Below the pieces are notes generated by a model. That model saw only the letters and a program-made list of their open reading frames with translations. It did not search any database and was not told where the DNA came from. Of a DNA stretch of 64,000 bases, positions 52,828 through 60,986 are shown in pieces. The DNA comes from Microtetraspora sp. NBRC 13810 (GTDB lineage Bacteria; Actinomycetota; Actinomycetes; Streptosporangiales; Streptosporangiaceae), in assembly GCF_030268685.1 (NCBI RefSeq), contig NZ_BSRQ01000022.1, positions 98,762 to 162,761 of the forward strand, written 5' to 3'. Position 1 is the stretch's first letter, and the number at the start of each line of letters is the position of its first letter. The translations under genes and the position numbers were made by a program.

Positions 52828-54680
52828 CGGAGCCGCAGGCCCCCGCCGGCAGGAACACCGGAGCGGGTTCCCTGTTCCGCCGCGGGCGGGCGGCGGCCGA
52901 GCTGGCCTGGCGGGCGCAGCCGGCCGCGGTCGCGGGGTCGCTCGCGACGGTGCTGCTCCTGGGGACGGCACCGGTGGTGACCGCGTGGCTGACCAAGCTG
53001 GTGCTCGACCGGCTGGCGGGCGGCGGGGGCGGCCCGCTGGTGCTGCTCGCGATCGCGCTCGGCGTGGCGGGCCTGGCGCTGGTCGTCGTGCCGCACGTGG
53101 CGGAGTACCTCACGGGGCAGTTGCATCGAGGACTGCAGCGGTTGATCCACGACCAGCTGTTCCGGGCCGTCAACGCCGACCCCGGGCTCGGCCGCTTCGA
53201 GAACCCCGCCTTCCACGACGAACTGCGACTGGCCCATGAGGCCGGCCAGAGCGCCCCTCAGCAGATCGTGGGCTCGTCCCTGGCGATCTGCCAGGGCGTC
53301 CTGACCTTGCTCGGATTCGCCGTCACGCTGACCGTCCTCAGCCCGGTCATGGTCGTCGTCGTCATCGCCGCCGCGCTGCCGGCGGCCCGGGTCCAGCTCG
53401 CGCTGAGCCGCCGCAGGGCCGAGACCATGTGGGGCATCAGCTCCAACACACGCCGCCAGCTCTTCTTCGGCACCTTGCTCACCAGCCCGGACGCGGCCAA
53501 GGAGGTGCGGCTGTTCGGGCTGGGCGACTTCCTGCGCGCCAGGATGCTCACCGAACTCGCCACCGTCAACGGGGCCGAACGAGATCTGGACCGGCGGACG
53601 TTGCGCAGCCAGGGCCTGCTGTCCCTGCTGGGCGCCGCCGTCGCGGCCGGCGGCCTGCTGTGGGCCGTGCTGACCGCCGCGGCGGGCGGTCTCAGCGTGG
53701 GAGACGTCTCGGTCTTCGTCGCCGCCGTCGCAGGAGTGCAGACGGCCCTCACCGCGATCGTCGGCCAGTGGGCGAGCGCGCACAACGCCCTGCTGATGTT
53801 CGGGCACTATCTCAGCGTCGTCCAGGCTGAGCCGGGTCTCCCGGTGCCCGCGCAGCCCGCCGCGCTGCCGCCGCTGCGAACCGGCATCGAGTTGCGCGAC
53901 GTGTGGTTCCGCTACGACGACGAGCACCCCTGGGTCCTGCGCGGCGTGGACCTCTTCATCCCGCACGGCCGGGCCGTCGCCCTGGTCGGCCTCAACGGGG
54001 CCGGCAAGAGCACCCTGGTCAAACTGCTGTGCCGGCTGTACGACCCGGTCCGCGGCTCCATCCACTGGGACGGCGTGGACCTGCGCGACGTGCACCCGGA
54101 CGACCTGCGCGCACGGCTCGGCGCGGTGTTCCAGGACTACATGTCCTACGACCTCACCGCCGCCGAGAACATCAGGCTGGGCGACCTGGCCGCGGGCGCC
54201 GATCCGGAGCCGGTCCGGGCCGCCGCCCGCCGCGCCGGGATCCACGACACGCTCGGCGGCCTGCCCAAGGGCTACGACACCATGCTCAGCCGGATCTTCC
54301 TCGGCGACGACGACGAGCAGGCGGGAGTGACGCTGTCGGGCGGGCAGTGGCAGCGGCTCGCGCTGGCGCGCGCGCTGATGCGGCACCACCGGGACCTGCT
54401 CATCCTCGACGAACCGAGCTCCGGCCTGGACGCGGAGGCCGAGCACGCCGTCCACCTGGGACTGCGCGAACACCGGACAGGTCGTACCAGCGTCCTGATC
54501 TCCCACCGCCTGGGAGCCCTGCGGGACGCGGACGTCATCGTCGTGCTGAGCGAGGGAAGGATCATCGAACGCGGCTCGCACGGCGAACTCATGGCGCTGG
54601 ACGGGGAGTACGCACGCCTGTTCAACCTCCAGGCCCGCGGCTACGAACCCGCCTCGGAGGCCGCCGCCTCGCCGCTTTGA
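52824..54680 (+). CDS. ABC exporter, fused membrane and ATPase domains
   Basis: A 618-residue half-transporter. Six helices fill about residues 1-330, then the ATPase domain: Walker A GLNGAGKST, signature LSGGQWQR, Walker B LLILDEPSSGLD, switch His in LISHRLG. There is no N-terminal C39 peptidase domain, so the leader must be cut by another enzyme; the S26 peptidase encoded convergently is the obvious one. As a homodimer it would export the 55-residue peptide. The GTG start overlaps the preceding stop. Confidence 0.92.
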   Translation: MTEPQAPAGRNTGAGSLFRRGRAAAELAWRAQPAAVAGSLATVLLLGTAPVVTAWLTKLVLDRLAGGGGGPLVLLAIALGVAGLALVVVPHVAEYLTGQLHRGLQRLIHDQLFRAVNADPGLGRFENPAFHDELRLAHEAGQSAPQQIVGSSLAICQGVLTLLGFAVTLTVLSPVMVVVVIAAALPAARVQLALSRRRAETMWGISSNTRRQLFFGTLLTSPDAAKEVRLFGLGDFLRARMLTELATVNGAERDLDRRTLRSQGLLSLLGAAVAAGGLLWAVLTAAAGGLSVGDVSVFVAAVAGVQTALTAIVGQWASAHNALLMFGHYLSVVQAEPGLPVPAQPAALPPLRTGIELRDVWFRYDDEHPWVLRGVDLFIPHGRAVALVGLNGAGKSTLVKLLCRLYDPVRGSIHWDGVDLRDVHPDDLRARLGAVFQDYMSYDLTAAENIRLGDLAAGADPEPVRAAARRAGIHDTLGGLPKGYDTMLSRIFLGDDDEQAGVTLSGGQWQRLALARALMRHHRDLLILDEPSSGLDAEAEHAVHLGLREHRTGRTSVLISHRLGALRDADVIVVLSEGRIIERGSHGELMALDGEYARLFNLQARGYEPASEAAASPL

Positions 54681-55132
54681 GTCCGCGCGGGGGAAAGCCC
54701 GCGCACGACCACGCCCAGCACCCGGTCGGCCGGCAGGTAACCCCAGTGCCGCGAGTCGGCGCTCAGCTCACCGTCACCGACGACGACCAGCCGTCCCTCG
54801 GGGACCAGCGCGCCGTCGAAGGCGTGCACGACGCGTGCGACGTCCGGCGGCACCGGGTCACCGGGGAGCGCGGCCACCCGCTTGATGAGCCACTTCGCGC
54901 CCTCCGGAGCGGGCAGCGGCCCGGTGCGCCACCGGCCCTCCCGCGCCGACTCGAAGACCACCACTTGTCCCCGCCGGAGTTTCGAACCGGCCACGCGGCG
55001 GATCAGCACCCGATCCCCCGGACGGTAGGTCGGCGCCATGCTCGGACCGGTCACCCGGACCACCACCCACCGGCGCCGGGCGGCCACGAGCACACAGACG
55101 ACCACCGCCGGCAAGATCACCAGATACCACAC
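54641..55132 (-). CDS. S26-family signal peptidase
   Basis: A 163-residue membrane-anchored serine peptidase. An N-terminal helix (LVILPAVVVCVLVAA) precedes the catalytic Ser31 in VTGPSMAPTYRPGD and Lys84 in WLIKRVAALPGD; the end region GDGELSADSRHWGYLPADRVLG is the third conserved box. It is shorter than housekeeping LepB enzymes. Its 3' end overlaps that of the exporter gene by 40 bases on the opposite strand. Location suggests it removes the leader of the exported peptide after the SAAA motif. Confidence 0.88.
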   Translation of the reverse strand: MWYLVILPAVVVCVLVAARRRWVVVRVTGPSMAPTYRPGDRVLIRRVAGSKLRRGQVVVFESAREGRWRTGPLPAPEGAKWLIKRVAALPGDPVPPDVARVVHAFDGALVPEGRLVVVGDGELSADSRHWGYLPADRVLGVVVRGLSPARTQSGEAAASEAGS

Positions 55133-55220
55133 GATCTCAGCCTAGCCCCGCCGTCCGGGCACCGGGCGGCGTGCTCGACGCCGGCCGCGCGGGAGCCGCC
55201 GGCGGCCATCCCACCCGCCC

Positions 55221-55342
55221 GGCCGGTGGGCGCCGCCGGCGGCCTGCGCGGCTCCGCCGGACCGGCGACGCCGCCCTGCCTGGCCGGTGGGCGCCGCCGG
55301 CGGCCTGCGCGACCCCGCCGGACCGGCGACGCCGCGCTGCCT
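55221..55342. repeat. Two tandem copies of a 61-bp unit
   Basis: GGCCGGTGGGCGCCGCCGGC begins at 55221 and again at 55282, and the rest of the unit is nearly identical between the copies. It fills much of the 55133-55367 gap, between the S26 peptidase start and the end of the next minus-strand gene. No gene is seen in this gap. Confidence 0.7.
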
Positions 55343-55367
55343 TGCCGGTTCCTGCGAAGCTACCGCG

Positions 55368-56048
55368 TCACTCCGTGTGGCCCTCGGGGAATCCGTCGTT
55401 CATCGGCGCGCCGGTGAGGTCGACGTGCTGGTGGCCGTTTCCGGCGTCGATGTTGAGCTGGTCGAGCTGGGTGGCGGCGACCGACCAGGTGGCGACGGCC
55501 AGCGACCGTTGCCGCGTCACGATGCCGAGTGCGGACGCCCGGCGGTCCTCCGGCAGGTCCGCGGCCATGACATAGGTGTCCAGGGCGACAGACAGCATGT
55601 TGACGGAGCTTCGCAGGGCGTTGCGGGCGAGGTTCGTCCCCGTCGCCCCGGAGACGGTCTCCTCGTACTTCTTCACCTCGCCCGTCATAACGGTCCGCCA
55701 TTCGGAAAGCCGCGCCTGTGGGACCTCCGGCGCGCCGGCCCCGCCCTCGGGTGCCGCCGCCGCCAAGCCGTCGACGACGGGGCCGAGCGCCTCCTGGGTG
55801 GCGCGCGCCATGGTGGTCAGCTCGGTGATCTGAGCGGCGTCGCGGCGCGCCTCCTGCTCACGCATCTCCGCCACCGCCGCGTCCTCGCCGCTCGTCCCCG
55901 GGCCGGCGATCGCCATTCCGGCCGGGACCCCGGCGCCGAACGCCAGCACGACGGCGGCGGCGAGCCAGAGCCTGAACCGCCTGCGGTGACGGCCGTCGTC
56001 GAGCGGGCGGGGCGCCACGCGGACGGGGGTGCGGGTCTTTCGCGACAT
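55368..56048 (-). CDS. Hypothetical membrane-anchored protein
   Basis: A 226-residue protein of unknown function. A basic cytoplasmic head (RPLDDGRHRRRFRLW) leads into one transmembrane helix (LAAAVVLAFGAGVPAGMAIAG) and a mostly helical outside part (EDAAVAEMREQEARRDAAQITELTTMARATQEAL in pieces), with a polar C-terminus (NGHQHVDLTG). The ATG at 56048 has AAGGGA about 6 bases upstream. It is not clearly linked to the peptide cluster or to the importer beyond. Confidence 0.7.
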   Translation of the reverse strand: MSRKTRTPVRVAPRPLDDGRHRRRFRLWLAAAVVLAFGAGVPAGMAIAGPGTSGEDAAVAEMREQEARRDAAQITELTTMARATQEALGPVVDGLAAAAPEGGAGAPEVPQARLSEWRTVMTGEVKKYEETVSGATGTNLARNALRSSVNMLSVALDTYVMAADLPEDRRASALGIVTRQRSLAVATWSVAATQLDQLNIDAGNGHQHVDLTGAPMNDGFPEGHTE

Positions 56049-56324
56049 CGGTTTCCCTTCATTGCGGCTCGGGGTCACATGAAGGGCCGGAACCGGACGA
56101 GCGCACGATCGATCGGCCCTTCGCTTCGGGAAGCGTGCGCCGACCACGCCTGCTGACAGTCCGTCCGGTCACGAGCGTCCCTGTGACGCCAGAGACGCTC
56201 GCCCGGATTATCAGCCTGATCTCACCGCGGAGTCAACGCCCACGAGAACGCCTCCCGCGCCTTCGCCGCGCTCGACGGTTCTGGCAGGCCGGTCGCCCGG
56301 CATCGGGCCAGGACGACTGGCCGA

Positions 56325-56357
56325 TCGACCGCAATGTCGAAAATGGGTATCCTTTTC
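56325..56357 (+). promoter_or_regulatory. Promoter with overlapping Zur-like palindrome
   Basis: TCGACC (56325-56330), 17 bases, TATCCT (56348-56353). The predicted start lies at about 56360, so the ATG at 56361 would head a leaderless mRNA. The -10 is covered by GAAAATGGGTATCCTTTTC (56339-56357), an imperfect palindrome of the GAAAA-N9-TTTTC type that resembles Zur or related metal-repressor boxes. The rest of the 56049-56324 gap holds nothing identified. Confidence 0.45.
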
Positions 56358-56360
56358 ACT

Positions 56361-57968
56361 ATGACGTCGTCCTCCCGATTCATGGTCATGCGGCACACCT
56401 ACGGCCGGAGGGAAGTGCTCACCAGACTCGCCGCCGCGACCGCGCTGACGGTGCTGACGGCCTCCGTCGCGGCCTGCGCAGACGGCGCGGGAACAGGCGG
56501 CTCGCCGACTGCGCGGCTGACGCTGGCGGCGCCCCGCGACCTCGCCGCCGGACCGCGAGATCCGTACTTCGTCCATCAGTCGCTGGGCGTGTGGGAGCCG
56601 CTGGTGGCGCTCGACGAGCGCCTGCGCCCCGTGCCCGCACTGGCCACCGGCTGGACGTCCGCGGAACAGGGCAGGAAGTGGACCTTCAGGCTGCGCGAGG
56701 ACGTCGTGTTCAGCGACGGCAGCCCGCTGACCGCGCAGGCGGCCGTGACCAGCATCCAGCGGCTGCGCGCGATCGCGCCCCGCCAGTCGGCGTACTTCAG
56801 CCTGGACGAGGGCATGGAGGCCGCGTACGGCGAGCTGACCCGGCTGGACGCCGAGGAGAACGCGGTGGTCTTCACCCTCGCCGAGCCGGTCGCCGACCTT
56901 CCCGCCAAGCTGGCGGGCTTCTTCAGCATGATCCAGGCACCCTCCGCCTTCACGACGGGCGGCGACTTCGCCGGCGACCCGGTCGGCACCGGCCCGTACA
57001 CGCTGGCCTCCTGGACCAAGGGGCAGCGCCTGGAACTGCGGGCCAACCCGAGATACCGCGGGCCGAGGCCCGCGTACGCGACGGTGGAGGTCCGCACGAT
57101 CCCGGACGCCAACGCGCGGGTCGCCGCGCTGCGGGCGGGCGAGGTGGACGGCCTGTTCGACAAGGGCGCCCTGCTTCCCGGCCAGGTCACCGCGGTGGCG
57201 GCCGACCCTCGCTACCGGGTCGTCCAGACGCCGTCGGCGCTGACTCACTACCTGACGTTCAACTCCTCCCGGCCGCCGTTCTCCGATCCCCGGCTGCGTG
57301 AGGCGGCCGACCTGGCGATCGACCGGGCGGGCATCGCCAGGACGCTGCTCGCCGGCACGGCCGCGCCGGGAGGCGCCTTCCTCTCCCCCGCCTTCGGCGA
57401 CCTGGCGGCCCCCGGCATCACCGCCCGGCACGACCCGGCCCGGGCCCGCGAGCTGGTCGCCGCGGCGGGCGCCCCGGCCGAGCCGGTGACCATCCTGATC
57501 TCCTCGGCGGAGACCGGCCAGTTCCCCTACACCGACATCGCCGAGGTGCTCCGGGCGGCCTTCGAGGACGCCGGGCTGCCCGCCCGGGTCGAGGTGACCG
57601 AGGCCACCAAGACCGCCATGGAGGCCGGCAGGTACGACGTGTTCCTCAGCGCCTACAGCGTGCCCAACGGCGACCCCGACTACCTGTTCCGCCGCTTCCT
57701 GCGCTCCGACGCCGCCTGGAACGTCGAACGCCGCCTCGGCTACCGCGACACCACGTTCGACGGGCTGATCGACCGGGCCGCCGCCACCGGCGACGCGGCG
57801 CGCCGCCGCGAGCTCTACCACGAGGCGCAGCGGCTGCTCGCCGCCGACCGGCCGATGACCCCGCTGGCCTACCAGGCCAACCCCGTGGTGACCCGGGCCG
57901 GCGTGCGCGGTCTGACCCAGACCGCCTCCTACCTGGTGGACCTCGGCAGGCTCGAACCGGCCGGGTGA
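56361..57968 (+). CDS. Nickel/peptide-type ABC substrate-binding lipoprotein
   Basis: A 535-residue SBP_bac_5 protein. The signal has a twin-arginine look (GRREVLTRLAAAT) and a lipobox ending at Cys39 (TASVAAC). Family hallmarks are LATGWTSAEQGRKWTFRLREDVVFSDGSPLTAQAAV and VGTGPYTLASWTKGQRLEL. The NikA/CntA branch is favoured by the short length between these motifs and by the Zur-like site upstream, but peptide binding cannot be excluded. ATGs at 56334, 56382 and 56388 are alternative starts; none has a ribosome site. Confidence 0.85.
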   Translation: MTSSSRFMVMRHTYGRREVLTRLAAATALTVLTASVAACADGAGTGGSPTARLTLAAPRDLAAGPRDPYFVHQSLGVWEPLVALDERLRPVPALATGWTSAEQGRKWTFRLREDVVFSDGSPLTAQAAVTSIQRLRAIAPRQSAYFSLDEGMEAAYGELTRLDAEENAVVFTLAEPVADLPAKLAGFFSMIQAPSAFTTGGDFAGDPVGTGPYTLASWTKGQRLELRANPRYRGPRPAYATVEVRTIPDANARVAALRAGEVDGLFDKGALLPGQVTAVAADPRYRVVQTPSALTHYLTFNSSRPPFSDPRLREAADLAIDRAGIARTLLAGTAAPGGAFLSPAFGDLAAPGITARHDPARARELVAAAGAPAEPVTILISSAETGQFPYTDIAEVLRAAFEDAGLPARVEVTEATKTAMEAGRYDVFLSAYSVPNGDPDYLFRRFLRSDAAWNVERRLGYRDTTFDGLIDRAAATGDAARRRELYHEAQRLLAADRPMTPLAYQANPVVTRAGVRGLTQTASYLVDLGRLEPAG

Positions 57969-57975
57969 CCCGCTG

Positions 57976-58950
57976 ATGCCCGCACGGCCGCGACGCGTGG
58001 CATCCGCCGTGTCCGCGCTCACACCGGCGCTCGCGCGGACGGCGAGAGGGCTCGCCGTACTCCTGGTCGTGTCGGTGTTCACCTTCCTGCTCACCGTTCT
58101 GGCGCCCGGCGACCCCGCCGAGGAGATCCTGCGCCGCGGCGGGACGCAGCCCACGCCGGGCAGCGTGGCGCGGCTGCGCGCGGAACTCGGCCTCGACGCG
58201 CCGCTGCCCGTGCGCTACCTGCGCTGGCTCGGCGACGTGCTGCGCGGCGACCTCGGCGACTCCTACGCCGACCGCGCGCCGGTCGCGGCGGAGATCGTCT
58301 CCCGGGTGCCGGCCACCTTGTGGCTGGCGGCCCTCGCCTCGGTCATCGCCGTCACGCTGGCCGTCGTGGTGGCGGTGCGCACGGTCCTGCGGCCGCATGC
58401 CCTGGACGGCCGGATCGCGCTGACGCTCATCGTGGCGGCGGGCGCCGTGCCACCGTACATCGTGGGCGTGCTGCTGATCAGTGTGGTGGCGGTGGGCCTG
58501 GGCACGCTTCCGACCGGCGGCGCCGGGTCGCCGGTCGCGGTCGTGCTGCCCGCGTTCACCCTCGGCCTGGCCGGCGCGGCGACGCTGCTGCGGCTGCTGC
58601 GGGCGGACCTGGTCTCCGCGACCCGGCAGCCCTTCGTCGTCCTGGCCCGGGCGAAAGGCGTGAGCACCGCGCGCGTGGTCGCCGTGCACGCGCTGCGCGC
58701 CGCCGCGCCGGCCGCCATCGCGACCGCCTCGGTGGTGGCGGCCGAGCTGTTGGCGGGGGCGGTCGTCGTGGAGACGCTGTTCTCCTGGCCGGGACTGGGA
58801 CAGTACGCCGTCTCGGCGATCAGGCAGCGCGACCTGCCGGTCGTACAGGCGTACGTGCTGCTCACCGCCGCCGGGACCGCACTGCTCCTGACCCTCGCCG
58901 ACGTGTGCGCGGCCTGGGCCGACCCCCGGATACGCGGGAGCGGAACGTGA
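57976..58950 (+). CDS. ABC transporter permease, NikB/DppB type
   Basis: A 324-residue permease with FLLTVLAPGDPAEEILRRGG near the start, GDLGDSYADRAPVAAEI, and the EAA loop FVVLARAKGVSTARVVAVHALRAAAP. It begins 7 bases after the binding-protein stop. With the next gene it forms the channel; the ATPases are not encoded nearby. Confidence 0.92.
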   Translation: MPARPRRVASAVSALTPALARTARGLAVLLVVSVFTFLLTVLAPGDPAEEILRRGGTQPTPGSVARLRAELGLDAPLPVRYLRWLGDVLRGDLGDSYADRAPVAAEIVSRVPATLWLAALASVIAVTLAVVVAVRTVLRPHALDGRIALTLIVAAGAVPPYIVGVLLISVVAVGLGTLPTGGAGSPVAVVLPAFTLGLAGAATLLRLLRADLVSATRQPFVVLARAKGVSTARVVAVHALRAAAPAAIATASVVAAELLAGAVVVETLFSWPGLGQYAVSAIRQRDLPVVQAYVLLTAAGTALLLTLADVCAAWADPRIRGSGT

Positions 58951-59723
58951 CGAGACGCGGCGGGGCGGCGCTGTTCGCCGCGGTCGTGCTGTTCTGCCTG
59001 CTCACCCCGCTGCTGTCGCCGCACGACCCGTACCGGCCCGACCTGGCGCGGGTCCTGCTGCCGCCGAGCGCGGAACACTGGCTGGGCACCGACCAGGCCG
59101 GCCGCGACCTGCTCACCCGTACGGCGGCCGCCGGCCGCGCCTCGTTGCTGTTCGCGCTGACGGTCACGGCGGTCACCACCGTGCTCGGCTCGGCCGCGGG
59201 CGCGGTCGCCGGCCTGGCGCGGGGCCGGCCGGACCGGTTGCTGGGCTTCGCGGCCATGGGGGCACTCGCCGTACCCGGCCTCACCCTCGCGCTGGCCCTC
59301 ACCGGCGTGATGGGGGCGGGGTACGGCACCTTGCTGGCCGCGCTGGTCCCGCTCGGCTGGGTGAGCTGCGCACTCGCGGTGCGCACGGCGGTACGGCAGG
59401 CGGCCGCCGCCGACTACGTGCAGGCCACCCGGAGCATCGGCGCGTCCGGGTTCTACCTGCTGCGTCGTGCCATCGCACCCCAGGTGATCGGCCCGGCGCT
59501 CACGGTGGCCTCAGGCGACACCGGCAGGATGCTCGCCGCCGCCACGTCGCTGAGCTTCCTCGGCGTCGGGCCGCCTCCGCCGGATGTGGACTGGGGTGGC
59601 ATGGTGAACGAGGCGGTCCCGCTGCTGGTGGCCGCGCCGCAGCTCGCCCTCGCCCCCGCCCTCGCGCTGACCGTGACCGGCCTCGCCATCGCCCTCATGG
59701 CCGACGCCCTCAGGGGTGTCTGA
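58947..59723 (+). CDS. ABC transporter permease, NikC/DppC type
   Basis: A 258-residue permease: SPHDPYRPDLARVLLPPSAEHWLGTDQAGRDLLTR and the EAA loop YVQATRSIGASGFYLLRRAIAP, then SLSFLGVGPPPPDVDWG. The GTG start overlaps the previous stop. No ATP-binding gene follows, unlike the complete importer at 6525-11571; the next gene is a regulator fusion. The pair must borrow ATPases encoded elsewhere or be non-functional. Confidence 0.92.
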   Translation: MTRRGGAALFAAVVLFCLLTPLLSPHDPYRPDLARVLLPPSAEHWLGTDQAGRDLLTRTAAAGRASLLFALTVTAVTTVLGSAAGAVAGLARGRPDRLLGFAAMGALAVPGLTLALALTGVMGAGYGTLLAALVPLGWVSCALAVRTAVRQAAAADYVQATRSIGASGFYLLRRAIAPQVIGPALTVASGDTGRMLAAATSLSFLGVGPPPPDVDWGGMVNEAVPLLVAAPQLALAPALALTVTGLAIALMADALRGV

Positions 59724-59776
59724 CGGAGCTGTCGCAGACGACGGCGACCTTCACGGTCATGCGTTGTCGCACGGAA

Positions 59777-59810
59777 TTAGTTATGTGCATAATGTTATCC
59801 ACATAACTAA
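59777..59810. promoter_or_regulatory. MarR-type operator, two half-sites within a long inverted repeat
   Basis: TTAGTTATGTG (59777-59787) and CACATAACTAA (59800-59810) are perfect 11-base inverted repeats. Inside them are two 12-base palindromes, TTATGTGCATAA (59781-59792) and TTATCCACATAA (59795-59806), each one pair short of perfect. A CATAAT -10 (59788-59793) with TTGTCG 18 bases upstream lies within, so bound repressor would block the promoter of the MarR-fusion gene. Confidence 0.8.
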
Positions 59811-59827
59811 CCTGCCGAGGAGTGCCC

Positions 59828-60820
59828 ATGGACTTCGAGCAAGCCGACGCCCTCAACCAGGCCATCCGTCTCCTGAGCCTGCGCCACCGGGCCAGGGCCG
59901 CGGCCCTGCTGACCCCGCTCGGGCTGCACCCCGGACAGGAAGCCCTCCTGCTCGAACTCGCCCGGACCGGCCCGATGATCCAGGCCCAGCTCAGCGAGGC
60001 GCTCGGCTGCGAGCCGCCCAGCGTCACGCTGATGACCCGCAAGCTCGAAGCCGGCGGCCACATCCGCCGCAGACCCGTCCCCTCCGACAGGCGCGCCAGC
60101 GTCGTCGAACTCACCGGCAGCGGCGAAGCTCTGGTCGATCAGATCAAACAGCTGTGGTGCGCCCTGGCGGAGGAGACCGTGCTCGGCCTGCCCGCCGATA
60201 CGGTGGCGGCATTGCCCGGCACCCTCAGGACCCTGAGCGCCAACGTGGACACGAGGCGTCCCCGCCACCCGCACGGCCCGGTCGCGGAACCGCGGCGGGC
60301 CGGGCAGGCCGACGACCTGACCTCGACCGGTGACTACGAACCGAGCGCGCTGGACTGGGTCCGCGAGCACGTCGAGCAGATCGTGCGCACCGGCACGACC
60401 GACGGCGTCACGATCAGCGGCCTGCCCACCGTGCTGATGACCTACCGGGGCGCCAGGACCGGCAAGGTGCGCAAGACGCCGTTGATGCGCGTCGAGCACG
60501 AGGGGCACTACGCCGCCGTCGCGTCCAAGGGCGGCGAGCCGACCAACCCGCAGTGGTACGCCGGCCTGGTCGCCGAGCCGGGCATCGCGCTCCAGGACGG
60601 CACGGTGACCCGGGAGTACCGGGCGCGGGAGGTGTTCGGGGACGAGAAGGCCCTCTGGTGGCACCGGGCGGTGGACGCGTATCCGGCTTATGCCGACTAC
60701 CAGCGCAGGACCGACCGCCAGATCCCGGTCTTCGTCCTCGAACCGGTCAACGGCGGCACACCTGCCGGCAGTGGCACCGGAGTCTCCGGGGAGCCGGCGG
60801 ACGACGGGAACGCGCGGTGA
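59828..60820 (+). CDS. MarR regulator fused to a deazaflavin-dependent nitroreductase domain
   Basis: A 330-residue fusion. Residues about 1-140 are a MarR winged helix ([43 protein letters not shown], wing [16 protein letters not shown]). Residues about 175-310 are a Ddn-type F420/quinone reductase ([41 protein letters not shown], in pieces, then [25 protein letters not shown]). The ATG at 59828 is set by GAGGAG 5 bases upstream; a GTG at 59822 lies in that site. The enzyme part could act on the ligand sensed by the regulator part. Probably autoregulated through the operator at 59777-59810. Confidence 0.9.
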   Translation: MDFEQADALNQAIRLLSLRHRARAAALLTPLGLHPGQEALLLELARTGPMIQAQLSEALGCEPPSVTLMTRKLEAGGHIRRRPVPSDRRASVVELTGSGEALVDQIKQLWCALAEETVLGLPADTVAALPGTLRTLSANVDTRRPRHPHGPVAEPRRAGQADDLTSTGDYEPSALDWVREHVEQIVRTGTTDGVTISGLPTVLMTYRGARTGKVRKTPLMRVEHEGHYAAVASKGGEPTNPQWYAGLVAEPGIALQDGTVTREYRAREVFGDEKALWWHRAVDAYPAYADYQRRTDRQIPVFVLEPVNGGTPAGSGTGVSGEPADDGNAR

Positions 60821-60851
60821 GGGGATGCGTGCCCCGCGCCGCCCGGCGCCA

Positions 60852-60884
60852 CACTGTCAGCCGACTACAGACAGTGAGATTTTT
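60852..60884 (+). terminator. Rho-independent terminator
   Basis: CACTGTC (60852-60858) pairs with GACAGTG (60870-60876) around an 11-base loop, followed by AGATTTTT. It ends the MarR-nitroreductase transcript and sits 110 bases before the carbamoyltransferase. Confidence 0.7.
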
Positions 60885-60986
60885 CCGTTTTCTCCCGTTC
60901 TGGTAGGAGTTATCAGCGACGGTGTGCTTTTGAGGCGCTTCTCTCCGTAGTGGCCGGGTATATCCGGCATGCGGGGGGAGTTCAGA

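Noticed and set aside
52824..54680. Peptidase-containing (C39) bacteriocin exporter
   Set aside because: The N-terminus goes straight into membrane helices; no C39 domain or catalytic Cys/His is present.
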